Made by a program: the position numbers and the translations under genes. This document shows, piece by piece, positions 9,733-18,709 of a DNA stretch of 34,301 nucleotides (within the stretch, counting starts at the first letter, position 1; each line of letters opens with the position of its first letter). Under the pieces are notes generated by a model that was not told the origin of the DNA, did no database searches, and saw only the letters and a list, made by a program, of their open reading frames with translations. The stretch comes from Flavobacteriaceae bacterium CG_4_10_14_3_um_filter_33_47 (GTDB taxonomy: Bacteria; Bacteroidota; Bacteroidia; Flavobacteriales; Flavobacteriaceae). The stretch lies in contig PFKE01000105.1 in assembly GCA_002784145.1 (NCBI GenBank), positions 1 through 34,301 on the forward strand, read 5' to 3'.

Positions 9733-10665
9733 TTGAAAATATCTAGAGAAGTTAAAACGGCCATTCTTGTTCTACTTGGAATAATCCTTTTCATTCTTGG
9801 GTTTAATTACCTAAAAGGTCAAAATTTATTTGAGTCTAAAAATATTTACTACTCAGAATTTGATTATAATGCTTTAAGCACCAATTCTGTTGTTACTGTA
9901 AAAGGCAATACGGTTGGAAAGATTCAAGATATTGCTTACGATTATAATTCAGGAAAAACTAGAATAGCGTTTTCAGTAAACGACCAATTAAAATTTTCAA
10001 AAAACAGTACCATAAGGTTATATGAAACGGGTTTAATGGGCGGAAATGCCATTGCCATTATTATGAGCAATGACAATGACTTGGCAAAGCCAGGCGATGT
10101 GTTGAAATCTGAAGTTGAAGTTGGGTTAATTAGAAGCTTGTCCAAGAATTTTTCTGGATTAAGTACCGATTTAAATGCAACCTTAAAATCTACAGATACA
10201 TTGATAATCAATTTAAATAAAATGGTTGTTGATGAATCTGATGCAGGTTTGAAAAAAACCATTTTAGAACTTAATAACACCTTAAAAGCCTATAAAAATT
10301 TAGCATATTCCATTAATGGCGTTGTTTCAGAAAACGATAAAAATATCAGCACCATTCTTGAAAATTTTAAAACAACCAGTAATGAGCTATCTCAAATTTC
10401 AGCCAATTTAAAAGAAGCTAATTTAGGAGCTACCGTTCAATCATTAAACACAACCTTAACTAACGTAAATACACTTATTTCAGGCTTAAACAAAGGTGAA
10501 GGTTCTATGGGTAAATTACTTAAAGATGAAACCTTGTACCATAATCTTGAAGGCGCTTCTAAAGAAATAGAGGCTTTGTTAAAAGATATTAAACTACATC
10601 CAAAACGATATTTTAGAATTTTATCAAAGAAAGAGATTCCTTATTCAGAGCCTGAAACTAATTAA
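9733..10665 (+). CDS. MCE/MlaD family lipid-transport substrate-binding protein
   Basis: Starting at the TTG at 9733 gives 310 residues beginning KISREVKTAILVLLGIILF. That is a short cytosolic tail followed by one membrane helix. An upstream TTG at 9709 would add eight residues. The MCE domain occupies about residues 30-110 (TNSVVTVKGNTVGKIQDI, then YETGLMGGNAIAII). A long helical region rich in Asn, Thr and Leu follows. MCE proteins of the Mla type move phospholipids between inner and outer membranes. The permease and ATPase partners (MlaE, MlaF) are not in this window. Neighbours are the amidase upstream and the Fe-S membrane protein 7 bases downstream, suggesting an operon. Confidence 0.88.
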   Translation: MKISREVKTAILVLLGIILFILGFNYLKGQNLFESKNIYYSEFDYNALSTNSVVTVKGNTVGKIQDIAYDYNSGKTRIAFSVNDQLKFSKNSTIRLYETGLMGGNAIAIIMSNDNDLAKPGDVLKSEVEVGLIRSLSKNFSGLSTDLNATLKSTDTLIINLNKMVVDESDAGLKKTILELNNTLKAYKNLAYSINGVVSENDKNISTILENFKTTSNELSQISANLKEANLGATVQSLNTTLTNVNTLISGLNKGEGSMGKLLKDETLYHNLEGASKEIEALLKDIKLHPKRYFRILSKKEIPYSEPETN

Positions 10666-10672
10666 TAGCCTA

Positions 10673-11980
10673 ATGAATTATTTACCAAATGTCCTTTTTT
10701 TAATAGCCTTAATCTTGGGGATTGTTTATTTTACAAAAAACGTAAAAAAACTAGTGCGTAACATAAAACTTGGTCAAGACGTAGATGTTAGCAACAACAA
10801 AAAGCAACGTTGGAAAAACATGGCCATGATAGCTTTAGGACAAAGCAAAATGGTACGTCGCCCAATAGCCGGGTTGTTGCACGTTATTGTCTATATTGGC
10901 TTTATCATTATCAATATTGAAGTTTTAGAAATTATTATTGATGGGCTTTTTGGCACACATAGAATAGGGTTAAAAGTCTTACCAAAACCTGTTTACGGGT
11001 TTTTAATTGGCTCTTTTGAAGTACTTGCTGTGTTAGTGTTTTTAGCCGTCATTGTATTTTGGATAAGAAGAAATATACTTAAACTTCAACGGTTTTGGAA
11101 AAATGAAATGACCAGTTGGCCAAAAAATGATGCCAATTATATTTTATATTTTGAAATGGTTTTGATGAGCTTATTTTTAATAATGAATGCCACCGATAGC
11201 CATTTTCAATCGCTCAACTCAGGGAACATAATCAGTCAATTTATAGCGCCACTTTTTAATGGGGCATCAGAAAATACCTTGCATATTATAGAACGTGGCG
11301 CATGGTGGTTTCATATTTTAGGCATTTTGATATTTTTAAATTATCTCTATTTTTCAAAGCATTTGCACATACTTTTGGCATTTCCCAATACCTTTTATGC
11401 TAGTTTGAAACCATTAGGACAATTCAATAACCTTGAATCTGTTACCAAAGAAGTAAAAATGATGATGGATCCTAATGTAGACCCGTTTGCAGCTCCGGCA
11501 GAAGGTGCTGAAGCTCCTGCAAAATTCGGTGCCAGTGATGTTCAGGATTTAAATTGGGTTCAATTGCTCAATGCATACACTTGTACAGAATGCGGTCGTT
11601 GTACAAGTGAATGTCCTGCAAATATAACCGGTAAAAAACTATCACCTCGTAAGATAATGATGGACACCAGAGACCGTTTAGAAGAAGTCGGAAAAAATAT
11701 AGAGACCAACAAAGGAACGTTTAAAGACGATGGAAAACAATTGTTGGATAATTATATTACCAGAGAAGAATTATGGGCTTGTACATCGTGCAATGCTTGC
11801 GTAGAAGCGTGTCCGGTAAGCATCAATCCGTTGTCTATTATTTTAGAGATGCGTCGCTTTTTAGTTATGGAACAATCAGCAGCACCTATAGAACTCAACA
11901 CTATGATGACCAATATAGAAAATAACGGAGCACCTTGGCCTTACAATCAAATGGACCGTTTAAACTGGAAAGACGAATAA
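10673..11980 (+). CDS. Membrane-bound (Fe-S)-binding protein with two 4Fe-4S motifs
   Basis: This 435-residue protein has about five membrane helices. They lie near residues 4-20, 64-90, 108-130, 155-172 and 208-240. A cytosolic ferredoxin-like domain follows. The cluster motifs are CTECGRCTSECP (about residue 303) and CTSCNACVEACP (about residue 363). This layout resembles the membrane subunit of DsrMK- or Hdr-type quinone-linked complexes. Several His residues in the membrane part (for example LLHVIVY and WWFHILG) could bind heme, but that is speculative. The CCG-domain protein downstream is the likely soluble partner. The electron donor and acceptor are unknown. Confidence 0.85.
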   Translation: MNYLPNVLFLIALILGIVYFTKNVKKLVRNIKLGQDVDVSNNKKQRWKNMAMIALGQSKMVRRPIAGLLHVIVYIGFIIINIEVLEIIIDGLFGTHRIGLKVLPKPVYGFLIGSFEVLAVLVFLAVIVFWIRRNILKLQRFWKNEMTSWPKNDANYILYFEMVLMSLFLIMNATDSHFQSLNSGNIISQFIAPLFNGASENTLHIIERGAWWFHILGILIFLNYLYFSKHLHILLAFPNTFYASLKPLGQFNNLESVTKEVKMMMDPNVDPFAAPAEGAEAPAKFGASDVQDLNWVQLLNAYTCTECGRCTSECPANITGKKLSPRKIMMDTRDRLEEVGKNIETNKGTFKDDGKQLLDNYITREELWACTSCNACVEACPVSINPLSIILEMRRFLVMEQSAAPIELNTMMTNIENNGAPWPYNQMDRLNWKDE

Positions 11981-11990
11981 ATTAGTAATG

Positions 11991-12077
11991 GCGTTACCAC
12001 AAGGGTCGGGCTTTCGGCAGTCGCTTTTTTTGTGAAAAACAAAAAAGAGCTCCAACAAATGCCTCAATCCCTAACGC
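11991..12077. repeat. Dispersed cruciform repeat, copy 1
   Basis: This copy lies between the two Fe-S protein genes. GCGTTA (11991-11996) pairs with TAACGC (12072-12077), GGCA (12016-12019) pairs with TGCC (12060-12063), and an inner stem pairs 12023-12033 with 12039-12050. It shares GCTTTCGGCAGTCGCT (12010-12025) and a 23-base segment (12047-12069, beginning GAGCTCCAAC) with the copy near 32057. It occupies most of a 118-base intergenic gap and looks like a REP-type extragenic element. Confidence 0.8.
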
Positions 12078-12098
12078 AAAAAAAATAACCGTTTAAAA

Positions 12099-12890
12099 AT
12101 GAGCGAATTACTTAATGTCCCAACCATGGCCGATTTTATGGCTCAAGGAAAACAACCCGAAGTATTATTTTGGGTTGGTTGCGCCGGTAGTTTTGATGAC
12201 AGAGCAAAAAAAATAACCAAAGCCTTTGTGAAGCTTTTAAATAAAGCTCAAGTTGAGTTTGCTGTTTTAGGAACTGAAGAAAGTTGTACTGGTGATCCTG
12301 CAAAAAGAGCTGGAAACGAGTTTTTGTTTCAAATGCAAGCCGTTACCAATATTGAGGTTATGAATGCTTACGAAATTAAGAAGATAGTTACAGCCTGTCC
12401 TCATTGTTTTAACACGATAAAAAATGAGTATCCAGAGTTGGGAGGGAATTATGAAGTCATGCATCACACCCAATTTTTAAAGACTTTACTGGATGAAGGT
12501 CGTTTAACTATAGAAGGAGGAAATTTCAATGGCAAGCGCATTACTTTTCATGATCCTTGTTATTTAGGCAGAGCCAATAATGTTTATGAAGCTCCAAGAG
12601 ATTTAATTAAAAAACTTGAAGCAGAACTCATTGAGATGAAAAACTGTAAAATAAATGGTTTATGTTGTGGTGCTGGTGGCGCACAAATGTTTAAAGATGC
12701 CGAAAAAGGCGACAAAGAAGTCAATATTGAGCGCACAGAACAAGCTTTAGAAGTTAAGCCAGACATTATCGCGGCTGGTTGCCCATTTTGTAATACCATG
12801 ATGACCGATGGTATAAAAGCCAAAGAAAAAGAAGGCCATGTTACGGTTATGGATATAGCAGAATTGATAGCAAATGCACAAGATTTATAA
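12099..12890 (+). CDS. CCG-domain (Fe-S)-binding protein, HdrB/GlpC-like
   Basis: This 263-residue soluble protein has two cysteine-rich CCG-type domains. The first has WVGCAGSFDDR, EESCTGDP and VTACPHCFNTIKNEYP. The second has FHDPCYLGR, GLCCGAGGAQM and AAGCPFCNTMM. In heterodisulfide reductase subunit B and GlpC-type proteins such domains bind non-cubane iron-sulfur clusters and link a membrane electron carrier to a substrate. No signal peptide or membrane helix is visible. Together with the upstream membrane 4Fe-4S protein it probably forms a two-subunit oxidoreductase in the inner membrane facing the cytosol. The repeat element between them may affect relative expression. The substrate is not evident. 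Confidence 0.85.
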   Translation: MSELLNVPTMADFMAQGKQPEVLFWVGCAGSFDDRAKKITKAFVKLLNKAQVEFAVLGTEESCTGDPAKRAGNEFLFQMQAVTNIEVMNAYEIKKIVTACPHCFNTIKNEYPELGGNYEVMHHTQFLKTLLDEGRLTIEGGNFNGKRITFHDPCYLGRANNVYEAPRDLIKKLEAELIEMKNCKINGLCCGAGGAQMFKDAEKGDKEVNIERTEQALEVKPDIIAAGCPFCNTMMTDGIKAKEKEGHVTVMDIAELIANAQDL

Positions 12891-12903
12891 TTATTTTTTT
12901 ATC

Positions 12904-13497
12904 ATGAATAGAAATCACGTTATTCTATTATTGGTTTTTAGTTTAAGCATATCTGTATTTGCTCAAGATATTAAAGATACCATTGCAAAAGAAACTTGCG
13001 AATGTGTTTCAAAGTTTGATACAGATGCCATGAATAGTTCTGATTTAGAATTGAATTTTGGGCTATGTATGCTCGAATCATATAATAAGCATATAAATGA
13101 ATTTGCTGAAAATGAAAAATTAGATTATGAGAATAATGCTCAAATGGAAAATTTTGGCGAAGTCATTGCAACCAGAATGCTTGAATTTTGCCCTAAGATG
13201 ATATTAAAGTTAGGAAAAAACTTAAATGAAGCCCCCATTTCTAAAGATCTAACTATTGAAGGTGTTTTTAACGGAACCAACCCCGAAGCTTTTTTTAATG
13301 TCATTATTAAAGAACCAACCGGTAAAACAACAAAATTAATTTTGCTTGATTACTTTGAAAATGCCTATTTAATTACAGATAGGTTATTAAAATCTAATCA
13401 AGAGGTCATAGTAACTTATTATGAAGCTAATTTATTTGATAGTAACTTAAATAGTTTTGTTGCCACCAAAATAATAACAAATATTATAACAAAATAA
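12904..13497 (+). CDS. Exported hypothetical protein
   Basis: From the ATG at 12904 this is a 197-residue protein with a clear signal peptide (HVILLLVFSLSISVFAQ). An in-frame ATG at 12874 overlaps the preceding gene and would put ten residues before a normal signal peptide, so I prefer 12904. After cleavage the protein starts DIKDTIAKETCECVSKFD. It has paired Cys in CECV and further Cys in GLCMLE and EFCPKM, which could form disulfides. The second half is beta-rich (KTTKLILLDYFENAYLI). I recognise no domain. The next gene overlaps its stop by one base (TAATG), so the two are translationally coupled. Confidence 0.75.
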   Translation: MNRNHVILLLVFSLSISVFAQDIKDTIAKETCECVSKFDTDAMNSSDLELNFGLCMLESYNKHINEFAENEKLDYENNAQMENFGEVIATRMLEFCPKMILKLGKNLNEAPISKDLTIEGVFNGTNPEAFFNVIIKEPTGKTTKLILLDYFENAYLITDRLLKSNQEVIVTYYEANLFDSNLNSFVATKIITNIITK

Positions 13498-13982
13498 TGC
13501 ACGTACCCTTCGACACATTACCCGACGAATCAAGAGTTTGGATTTACCAAGCCAATCGTTCTTTTTCAGATCAAGAAATTGAAGAAATACAATCCAGATT
13601 GCATGAATTTATAAAAAACTGGACCGCTCATGGCGGCGATTTAGAATCTAGTTATTGTATTAAATACAAGCGGTTTATAGTCATTGGATTAAATCAAAAC
13701 TTAAATAATGCTACGGGTTGTTCTATTGACGCCTCCGTTCATTTTATTCAACAATTAGAAAAAGATTTTTCAGTGGATTTATTAGATAAAATGAATGTGT
13801 CCTATAAGCAAGGTGAATTTGTTGCCTATAAAACACTTACTGATTTTAGAAAAATGGCCAAAGACCATGCGGTGTCTAAAAACACCATAGTTTTTAACAA
13901 TTTGGTTAACACCATAGCTGAGTTTAAAGAAAACTGGGAAGTTCCTGCCAGCGAAAGTTGGCATAGCAGATTTGTCAAATAA
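13497..13982 (+). CDS. Conserved hypothetical cytosolic protein, 161 residues
   Basis: Its ATG overlaps the previous stop codon (TAATG). The protein begins with PFDTLPDESRVWIYQANRSF and has a central stretch with ESSYCIKYKRFIVIGLNQN. No signal peptide or membrane helix is visible. I recall that similar proteins in Bacteroidetes are sometimes labelled ABC transporter ATPase. That label is not supported here: there is no Walker A P-loop, signature motif or Walker B. The real function is unknown. Coupling to an exported Cys-containing protein and proximity to serB give no clear lead. Confidence 0.78.
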   Translation: MHVPFDTLPDESRVWIYQANRSFSDQEIEEIQSRLHEFIKNWTAHGGDLESSYCIKYKRFIVIGLNQNLNNATGCSIDASVHFIQQLEKDFSVDLLDKMNVSYKQGEFVAYKTLTDFRKMAKDHAVSKNTIVFNNLVNTIAEFKENWEVPASESWHSRFVK

Positions 13983-14141
13983 TTGCTATAAGTTTTTATG
14001 TTTTCTATGTTTCAAGATTTATTCATTCTTATTTTTCTTTCTGTATTATATGTCATGTTTCAGACATTAATCTTAAAAAACCTTTCAAATATCAAATAGA
14101 ATTTTCAATTTTACAGCTTTTAAAAAAGTAACGCATCCATT

Positions 14142-15365
14142 ATGGCTAACGAAATTATCTTATTAAATATTTCGGGACAAGATAAACCTGGTTTAACCTC
14201 AAGTTTAACAAGTGTTTTGGCTCAATATGGCGCTAAAGTGTTAGATATTGGTCAAGCCAATATTCATGATACCTTATCGTTAGGAATATTGTTTGAAATT
14301 CAATCGGGGGCAAATTCTGCAGCAGTATTGAAAGATTTACTTTTTAAATCCTACGAGCTTGGTATTAAAGCCAAATTCACTCCAATTACCCTTGAAAACT
14401 ATGAGAAATGGGTAAGTCTTCAAGGAAAAGATAGATACATTATAACTATTTTAGGAGAAAAATTATCAGCCGAGCAAATATCTAAAGTGACTCATGTAAT
14501 TTCAGAAAAAAATTTGAATATTGATGCTATCACCAGATTAACAGGGCGCACATCACTTGTAAAAAAAGACGAATATCCGAGAGCTTCCATACAGCTATCT
14601 ATTAGAGGTAAAATTGACAATAAGGCAGAATTTACAGAAAAATTTATGAAGATCTCTCATGATTTAGATGTTGATATTGCATTTCAAGAAGATAATATTT
14701 ACAGACGAAACAGGCGTTTAGTTTGTTTTGATATGGATTCTACGTTAATACAAACTGAAGTTATTGATGAATTGGCCGAGTTAGCCGGTGTTGGTGACGA
14801 AGTAAGAGCCATTACAGAAGCTGCCATGCAAGGAGAGATAGACTTTAAAGAAAGTTTTATAAGTCGAATGAAACTTTTAAAAGGTTTGAAAGAAGAAGTT
14901 CTTCATGAGGTAGCCATTAATTTACCCATAACCAAAGGAGCAATAAGACTTATAGAGACCTTAAAAAACTATGGGTTTAAAACTGCTATTTTATCAGGTG
15001 GGTTTACTTATTTCGGACATTATTTACAAAAAGAATTGGGAATAGATTATGTGTATGCCAATCAATTAGAAATTAAAGATGGCGCTTTAACCGGCGGTTA
15101 TCTTGGTGAGATTGTTGATGGAAATAAAAAAGCAGAATTTTTAAAAGAAATTGCTGAAAAAGAAGGCATCAATATCAGTCAGACCATTGCTGTTGGCGAT
15201 GGTGCCAATGATTTACCAATGCTAAATCTCGCTGGTTTAGGCATAGCTTTTCATGCAAAACCAACGGTAAAAGATAATGCACAAAGCTCTATATCAAGCA
15301 TTGGTTTAGATGGTGTGTTGTACTTGTTGGGTTACCATGACAGACATATAGATTTGCTTGAGTAG
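14142..15365 (+). CDS. serB: Phosphoserine phosphatase with two N-terminal ACT-like domains
   Basis: This 407-residue protein removes phosphate from L-phosphoserine in the last step of serine synthesis. Residues 1-85 form an ACT domain (ILLNISGQDKPGLTSSL). A second ACT-like region spans about 98-180. The HAD domain starts at FDMDSTLIQTE with nucleophile Asp197 and general acid/base Asp199. LSGGFTYF supplies motif II and VGDGANDLPML motif III. The ACT domains suggest allosteric control by an amino acid. The gene stands alone, 159 bases after the previous gene and convergent with the TonB receptor. Confidence 0.95.
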   Translation: MANEIILLNISGQDKPGLTSSLTSVLAQYGAKVLDIGQANIHDTLSLGILFEIQSGANSAAVLKDLLFKSYELGIKAKFTPITLENYEKWVSLQGKDRYIITILGEKLSAEQISKVTHVISEKNLNIDAITRLTGRTSLVKKDEYPRASIQLSIRGKIDNKAEFTEKFMKISHDLDVDIAFQEDNIYRRNRRLVCFDMDSTLIQTEVIDELAELAGVGDEVRAITEAAMQGEIDFKESFISRMKLLKGLKEEVLHEVAINLPITKGAIRLIETLKNYGFKTAILSGGFTYFGHYLQKELGIDYVYANQLEIKDGALTGGYLGEIVDGNKKAEFLKEIAEKEGINISQTIAVGDGANDLPMLNLAGLGIAFHAKPTVKDNAQSSISSIGLDGVLYLLGYHDRHIDLLE

Positions 15366-15399
15366 TTTATAAAAGTTATTTTAGCAGGTTTTACAAATG

Positions 15400-17715
15400 T
15401 TACCAAATCATCCTAAATATAAAATTAGGCAAAACATTTAGTGAATAAAAGTCAACAATTTGAATGGGGTCATTGGTTGTGTTATTTCCTTTAAATTCCC
15501 TGCTAATAAAATTTTTTCGGTTATATAAATTCCAAATAGAGAAACCTATTTTTCCTTTGATATTGGAGGGCTTTGAAAATGAAAAATTATAAACCGAGGA
15601 GAGGTCCAATCTGTGATAATTAGGAAGTCTTTCTGTATTGACACCAATAAAACCAACACTATTATCATCTAGGTTTATAATTGTTTTTGTGAAAGGTTTT
15701 CCCGAATGCCATTTCCATCCTAAAGCCACTTGAAATTGTTTGATTTTATAGGTTATGGATGCAGAAACATGTTGAGCTATTTCATTACTGGCCGTAAAAT
15801 AATTATTATTATTTATACCCTCAAATTTGTTGTCTGTTTTGTTAATTGAAAAACTAACCCATGTTTTAATGTTGTTAAAATCTTTTTTGGTGTAAAAATC
15901 AACACCATAAATGTTTTGTTTTCCAGTAAAATATTTAGTATTGTTTTCATTAAAAAAACCTAACGAAAGAGCGCTTATACCTTTAATTTTTTTGTAGTAG
16001 GTATCCATGTCAAAAGTCCAACCGTTATTATGATACATAAAACCTAAACTACCATGTTTGCTGTTAATTATGGGAGCTTCATTGCCATCTGCCAATCTCC
16101 AAAGTTTATTTTCAAGCGATATATCGCTAAAAATAGTTTCATCAATTTTGTAAATAATTTGATTTTTGATTTCACCAGAGATTTGAATCTTAAAATAGTT
16201 ATTTAGGTTTTTAATCAATAAAATTCTAGGTTCTAATCTAAAGGTATTGAGCTGGTTATAATAATTTACTCTAATTCCTAATTCAAAATCAAACCATTTT
16301 GAGTGCCTGCCCGAAAAATTTGAGAATACAGAATGTGTATTTAAAGCGACATCTTTTTTATCTAAAATATATGATAAATCGGTTGTTTCCATAAAATCAT
16401 AATTCACCTTTTTATAAGAAGCTTGGTAACCCAAAGACACATGGTTTTTTTGTTTGTGTAATAGCGTTAGTTCTGTTAAAAGATTATAATCCTTTATTTG
16501 GTTTTCTTTTTCAAATTTTAATAATTGGGTTTGATTTTCACCTGAAATAAAATTGTAATCAAGCTTGTAGAAAGAATAACTTAGTGTGGTAGTCTGCTTG
16601 ACGGCATCATTCCAGTTTTTATTCCAACTTAAACTATACCCATTATTTTTACTAACTAAAAATTCTTGAAAATACCCATCTTCATTAATATTGTTATAGT
16701 CATGTTGCAAATCGTTATCAATATGAATAAGACTTGCCAACAAAGTATTATTTTTGTTTAATTGATAGTTTAGCTTCAAGTTATAGTCTTTAAAAAAAAA
16801 CTCCTCTTCAGAAGTTTCATTATCTAAAATGGATGAATTCTGAAACACTTTTTGCTCAATTTTTTGAAACGTACCGGTCTCAAAAAAATTTTCATAAGAA
16901 TTTCTGTAGGCTAGTAATAGGCTTAATTTATTTTTAATTATGGGCGTTTCAATATAGGCATCGGCACTAACGCCATTAAAACCAAAACCAATAGCTGCTT
17001 TTTCGGCTATCGTATTGCTTGTAGAAATATCTATCACACTAGAAATTCTGTCTCCAAATCGAGGGTTTGTGCCTTTGTTATAAAACGTGATGCTTTGAGT
17101 GATATTTGGATTGAAGGATGAAATCATTCCAAAAAGATGACCGTTGTGATACATATTGATTCCGTCCCAAATAATTTGATTTTGATCTTGAGTTCCACCA
17201 CGAACATTCAATCCGGTAGCCGTTTCATTAGGACTTATAACACCGGGTAATTCTTGAATACTTTCTAAAACATCTGCTTCAATAAGACCCGGTAAAATGT
17301 CTAATTGCTTTGGCTGAATTTTAAAAGTAGCATTCCTGTTTTTTGCAATGCCTTTGGTTAGGTATTCGTTGATAACAATTTCATCTAATTGTTGTAGATA
17401 ATATTCAATCTCATTCTCATCAGCCATCTCATTAACAACTATGTATCGTTGGTTTATCATCTTGAATTTAACCTGCAACAAAATGGACAATTCATTTAAA
17501 ACTTCTTTAAGAGTTCTTTTTTTTTTAGGTAACGTAATAATTTTATTGTCAATAAATTGGTTTTGGTATGAAATTTTTACATTGAAAGTTCTCTCTAATG
17601 TTATGATAGCGTCGGCTGCTTGAACATTTTTAAAGTATATTAAAAAAGTGGTTTCTTCTTGTGAAAAAACACTAAATGGAAGCAATAATAAAGACAGATA
17701 GATACAAATTTTCAT
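15400..17715 (-). CDS. TonB-dependent outer-membrane receptor with STN domain, FecA-type
   Basis: This 771-residue protein has a signal peptide (ICIYLSLLLLPFSVFSQ). An STN-like signalling domain occupies about residues 22-100 (FKNVQAADAIITLERTFNVK). The plug domain follows from about 130 (ILPGLIEADVLESIQELPGV, then LNVRGGTQDQNQIIWDGINM), and then a 22-strand-type barrel ending in an aromatic residue (FRMIW). The STN domain is the part that signals to a FecR anti-sigma factor, and fecR and the ECF sigma gene lie directly upstream. The three form one operon; only 3 bases separate the fecR stop from this start. The ligand cannot be read from the sequence: siderophore, metal complex or another small molecule are all possible. 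Confidence 0.92.
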   Translation of the reverse strand: MKICIYLSLLLLPFSVFSQEETTFLIYFKNVQAADAIITLERTFNVKISYQNQFIDNKIITLPKKKRTLKEVLNELSILLQVKFKMINQRYIVVNEMADENEIEYYLQQLDEIVINEYLTKGIAKNRNATFKIQPKQLDILPGLIEADVLESIQELPGVISPNETATGLNVRGGTQDQNQIIWDGINMYHNGHLFGMISSFNPNITQSITFYNKGTNPRFGDRISSVIDISTSNTIAEKAAIGFGFNGVSADAYIETPIIKNKLSLLLAYRNSYENFFETGTFQKIEQKVFQNSSILDNETSEEEFFFKDYNLKLNYQLNKNNTLLASLIHIDNDLQHDYNNINEDGYFQEFLVSKNNGYSLSWNKNWNDAVKQTTTLSYSFYKLDYNFISGENQTQLLKFEKENQIKDYNLLTELTLLHKQKNHVSLGYQASYKKVNYDFMETTDLSYILDKKDVALNTHSVFSNFSGRHSKWFDFELGIRVNYYNQLNTFRLEPRILLIKNLNNYFKIQISGEIKNQIIYKIDETIFSDISLENKLWRLADGNEAPIINSKHGSLGFMYHNNGWTFDMDTYYKKIKGISALSLGFFNENNTKYFTGKQNIYGVDFYTKKDFNNIKTWVSFSINKTDNKFEGINNNNYFTASNEIAQHVSASITYKIKQFQVALGWKWHSGKPFTKTIINLDDNSVGFIGVNTERLPNYHRLDLSSVYNFSFSKPSNIKGKIGFSIWNLYNRKNFISREFKGNNTTNDPIQIVDFYSLNVLPNFIFRMIW

Positions 17716-17718
17716 TAA

Positions 17719-18648
17719 CTATGGAGACAATAATATTTTCTTGTCTAAAATAGTATATTTAATGTTAACGGTTTCAAAAACGGATGCAAGAGCTATGTTT
17801 AAATTTTTATTATTAAAACTTCCTGTAAAAAGAACAGACTCATCAATGTTTGAAGAATTGAAGGCAATGTTGAATTGTTTTTCTAAAGCCATAATGACTT
17901 GGCTCAAAGGAACACGTCTAAAACTGCTTTCCCCGTCCATCCAAGTAGGATTAGAATGTAAAAAATTTAAAGTTTTATTCTCAAAAACACCGTTGTTATA
18001 TCTTATGGATTGATTTGGAGCAATAATAAAAACCTGATTATTACTAGCGACTTTTACTTTTCCTTGATAGCATAAAACATCAAAAAAGCCAGCATTTGAA
18101 ATAATGTTAAATTGAGTTCCTAATACTGTTACGGTTCCATGATGGGTAACAACGGTAAAGGTTTTGCCTTTGGCTACTTTAAAAAATGCTTCTCCTTCTA
18201 AAAAAACTTCCCGTGTTTGTTTCCAGTCTTTCTCATGGTATTTTAATTGAGATTTTGCATTCATTATAACTTCAGAACCATCTAGTAGAGTAACCGTTTT
18301 TTGTTCACCAAAATTAGAAACGTATTCTATATCATGGGTTTTTAACAAGGTGTTTAAGCTGAAAAACAACACGATGGCAGCAGCAGCAGCCAATGCTATT
18401 TTAGGGTATAGGTTTTTGGTTTTTATGCTTGAACGAGTCTTGTTTTTTGATTTTATCTTTTCTTTAATCTTTTCAAAAGTATGATCCAAAGGTTTTTGTA
18501 ATTGCTCATAAACACCAATGCCAGCAACTATTTTTTTATAGGATATAAAATCTTTATCACCTACGATATCTTTGAATTCAGAATCAGAAATTTGTCCATC
18601 TATCCATTGTGACAAAAAGACATCATCATTGTGTTTAGTAGTTTTCAT
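17719..18648 (-). CDS. FecR family anti-sigma factor
   Basis: This 309-residue protein spans the inner membrane once, at about residues 87-106 (IALAAAAAIVLFFSLNTLL). A short cytosolic N-terminal part would bind the ECF sigma factor. The periplasmic FecR domain lies at about 115-210 (TLLDGSEVIMNAKSQLKY, then REVFLEGEAFFKVA). The C-terminal part from about 240 (RRVPLSQVIMALEKQFNI) matches the DUF4974/STN-like module common in Bacteroidetes FecR proteins. It should relay ligand occupancy of the TonB receptor to the sigma factor. The gene lies between its partners. Confidence 0.94.
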   Translation of the reverse strand: MKTTKHNDDVFLSQWIDGQISDSEFKDIVGDKDFISYKKIVAGIGVYEQLQKPLDHTFEKIKEKIKSKNKTRSSIKTKNLYPKIALAAAAAIVLFFSLNTLLKTHDIEYVSNFGEQKTVTLLDGSEVIMNAKSQLKYHEKDWKQTREVFLEGEAFFKVAKGKTFTVVTHHGTVTVLGTQFNIISNAGFFDVLCYQGKVKVASNNQVFIIAPNQSIRYNNGVFENKTLNFLHSNPTWMDGESSFRRVPLSQVIMALEKQFNIAFNSSNIDESVLFTGSFNNKNLNIALASVFETVNIKYTILDKKILLSP

Positions 18649-18709
18649 GCCAGATACTATTGTGTTTGTTGAAACTAATACAATTAAAAATTATAAAACC
18701 CTACTTTAT

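Noticed and set aside
11988-12098. Repeat copy 1 as an attenuator leader or tRNA-like gene
   Set aside because: It has no CCA-type acceptor, anticodon arm or leader peptide, and a second copy sits downstream of an unrelated gene, so a dispersed repeat explains it better.
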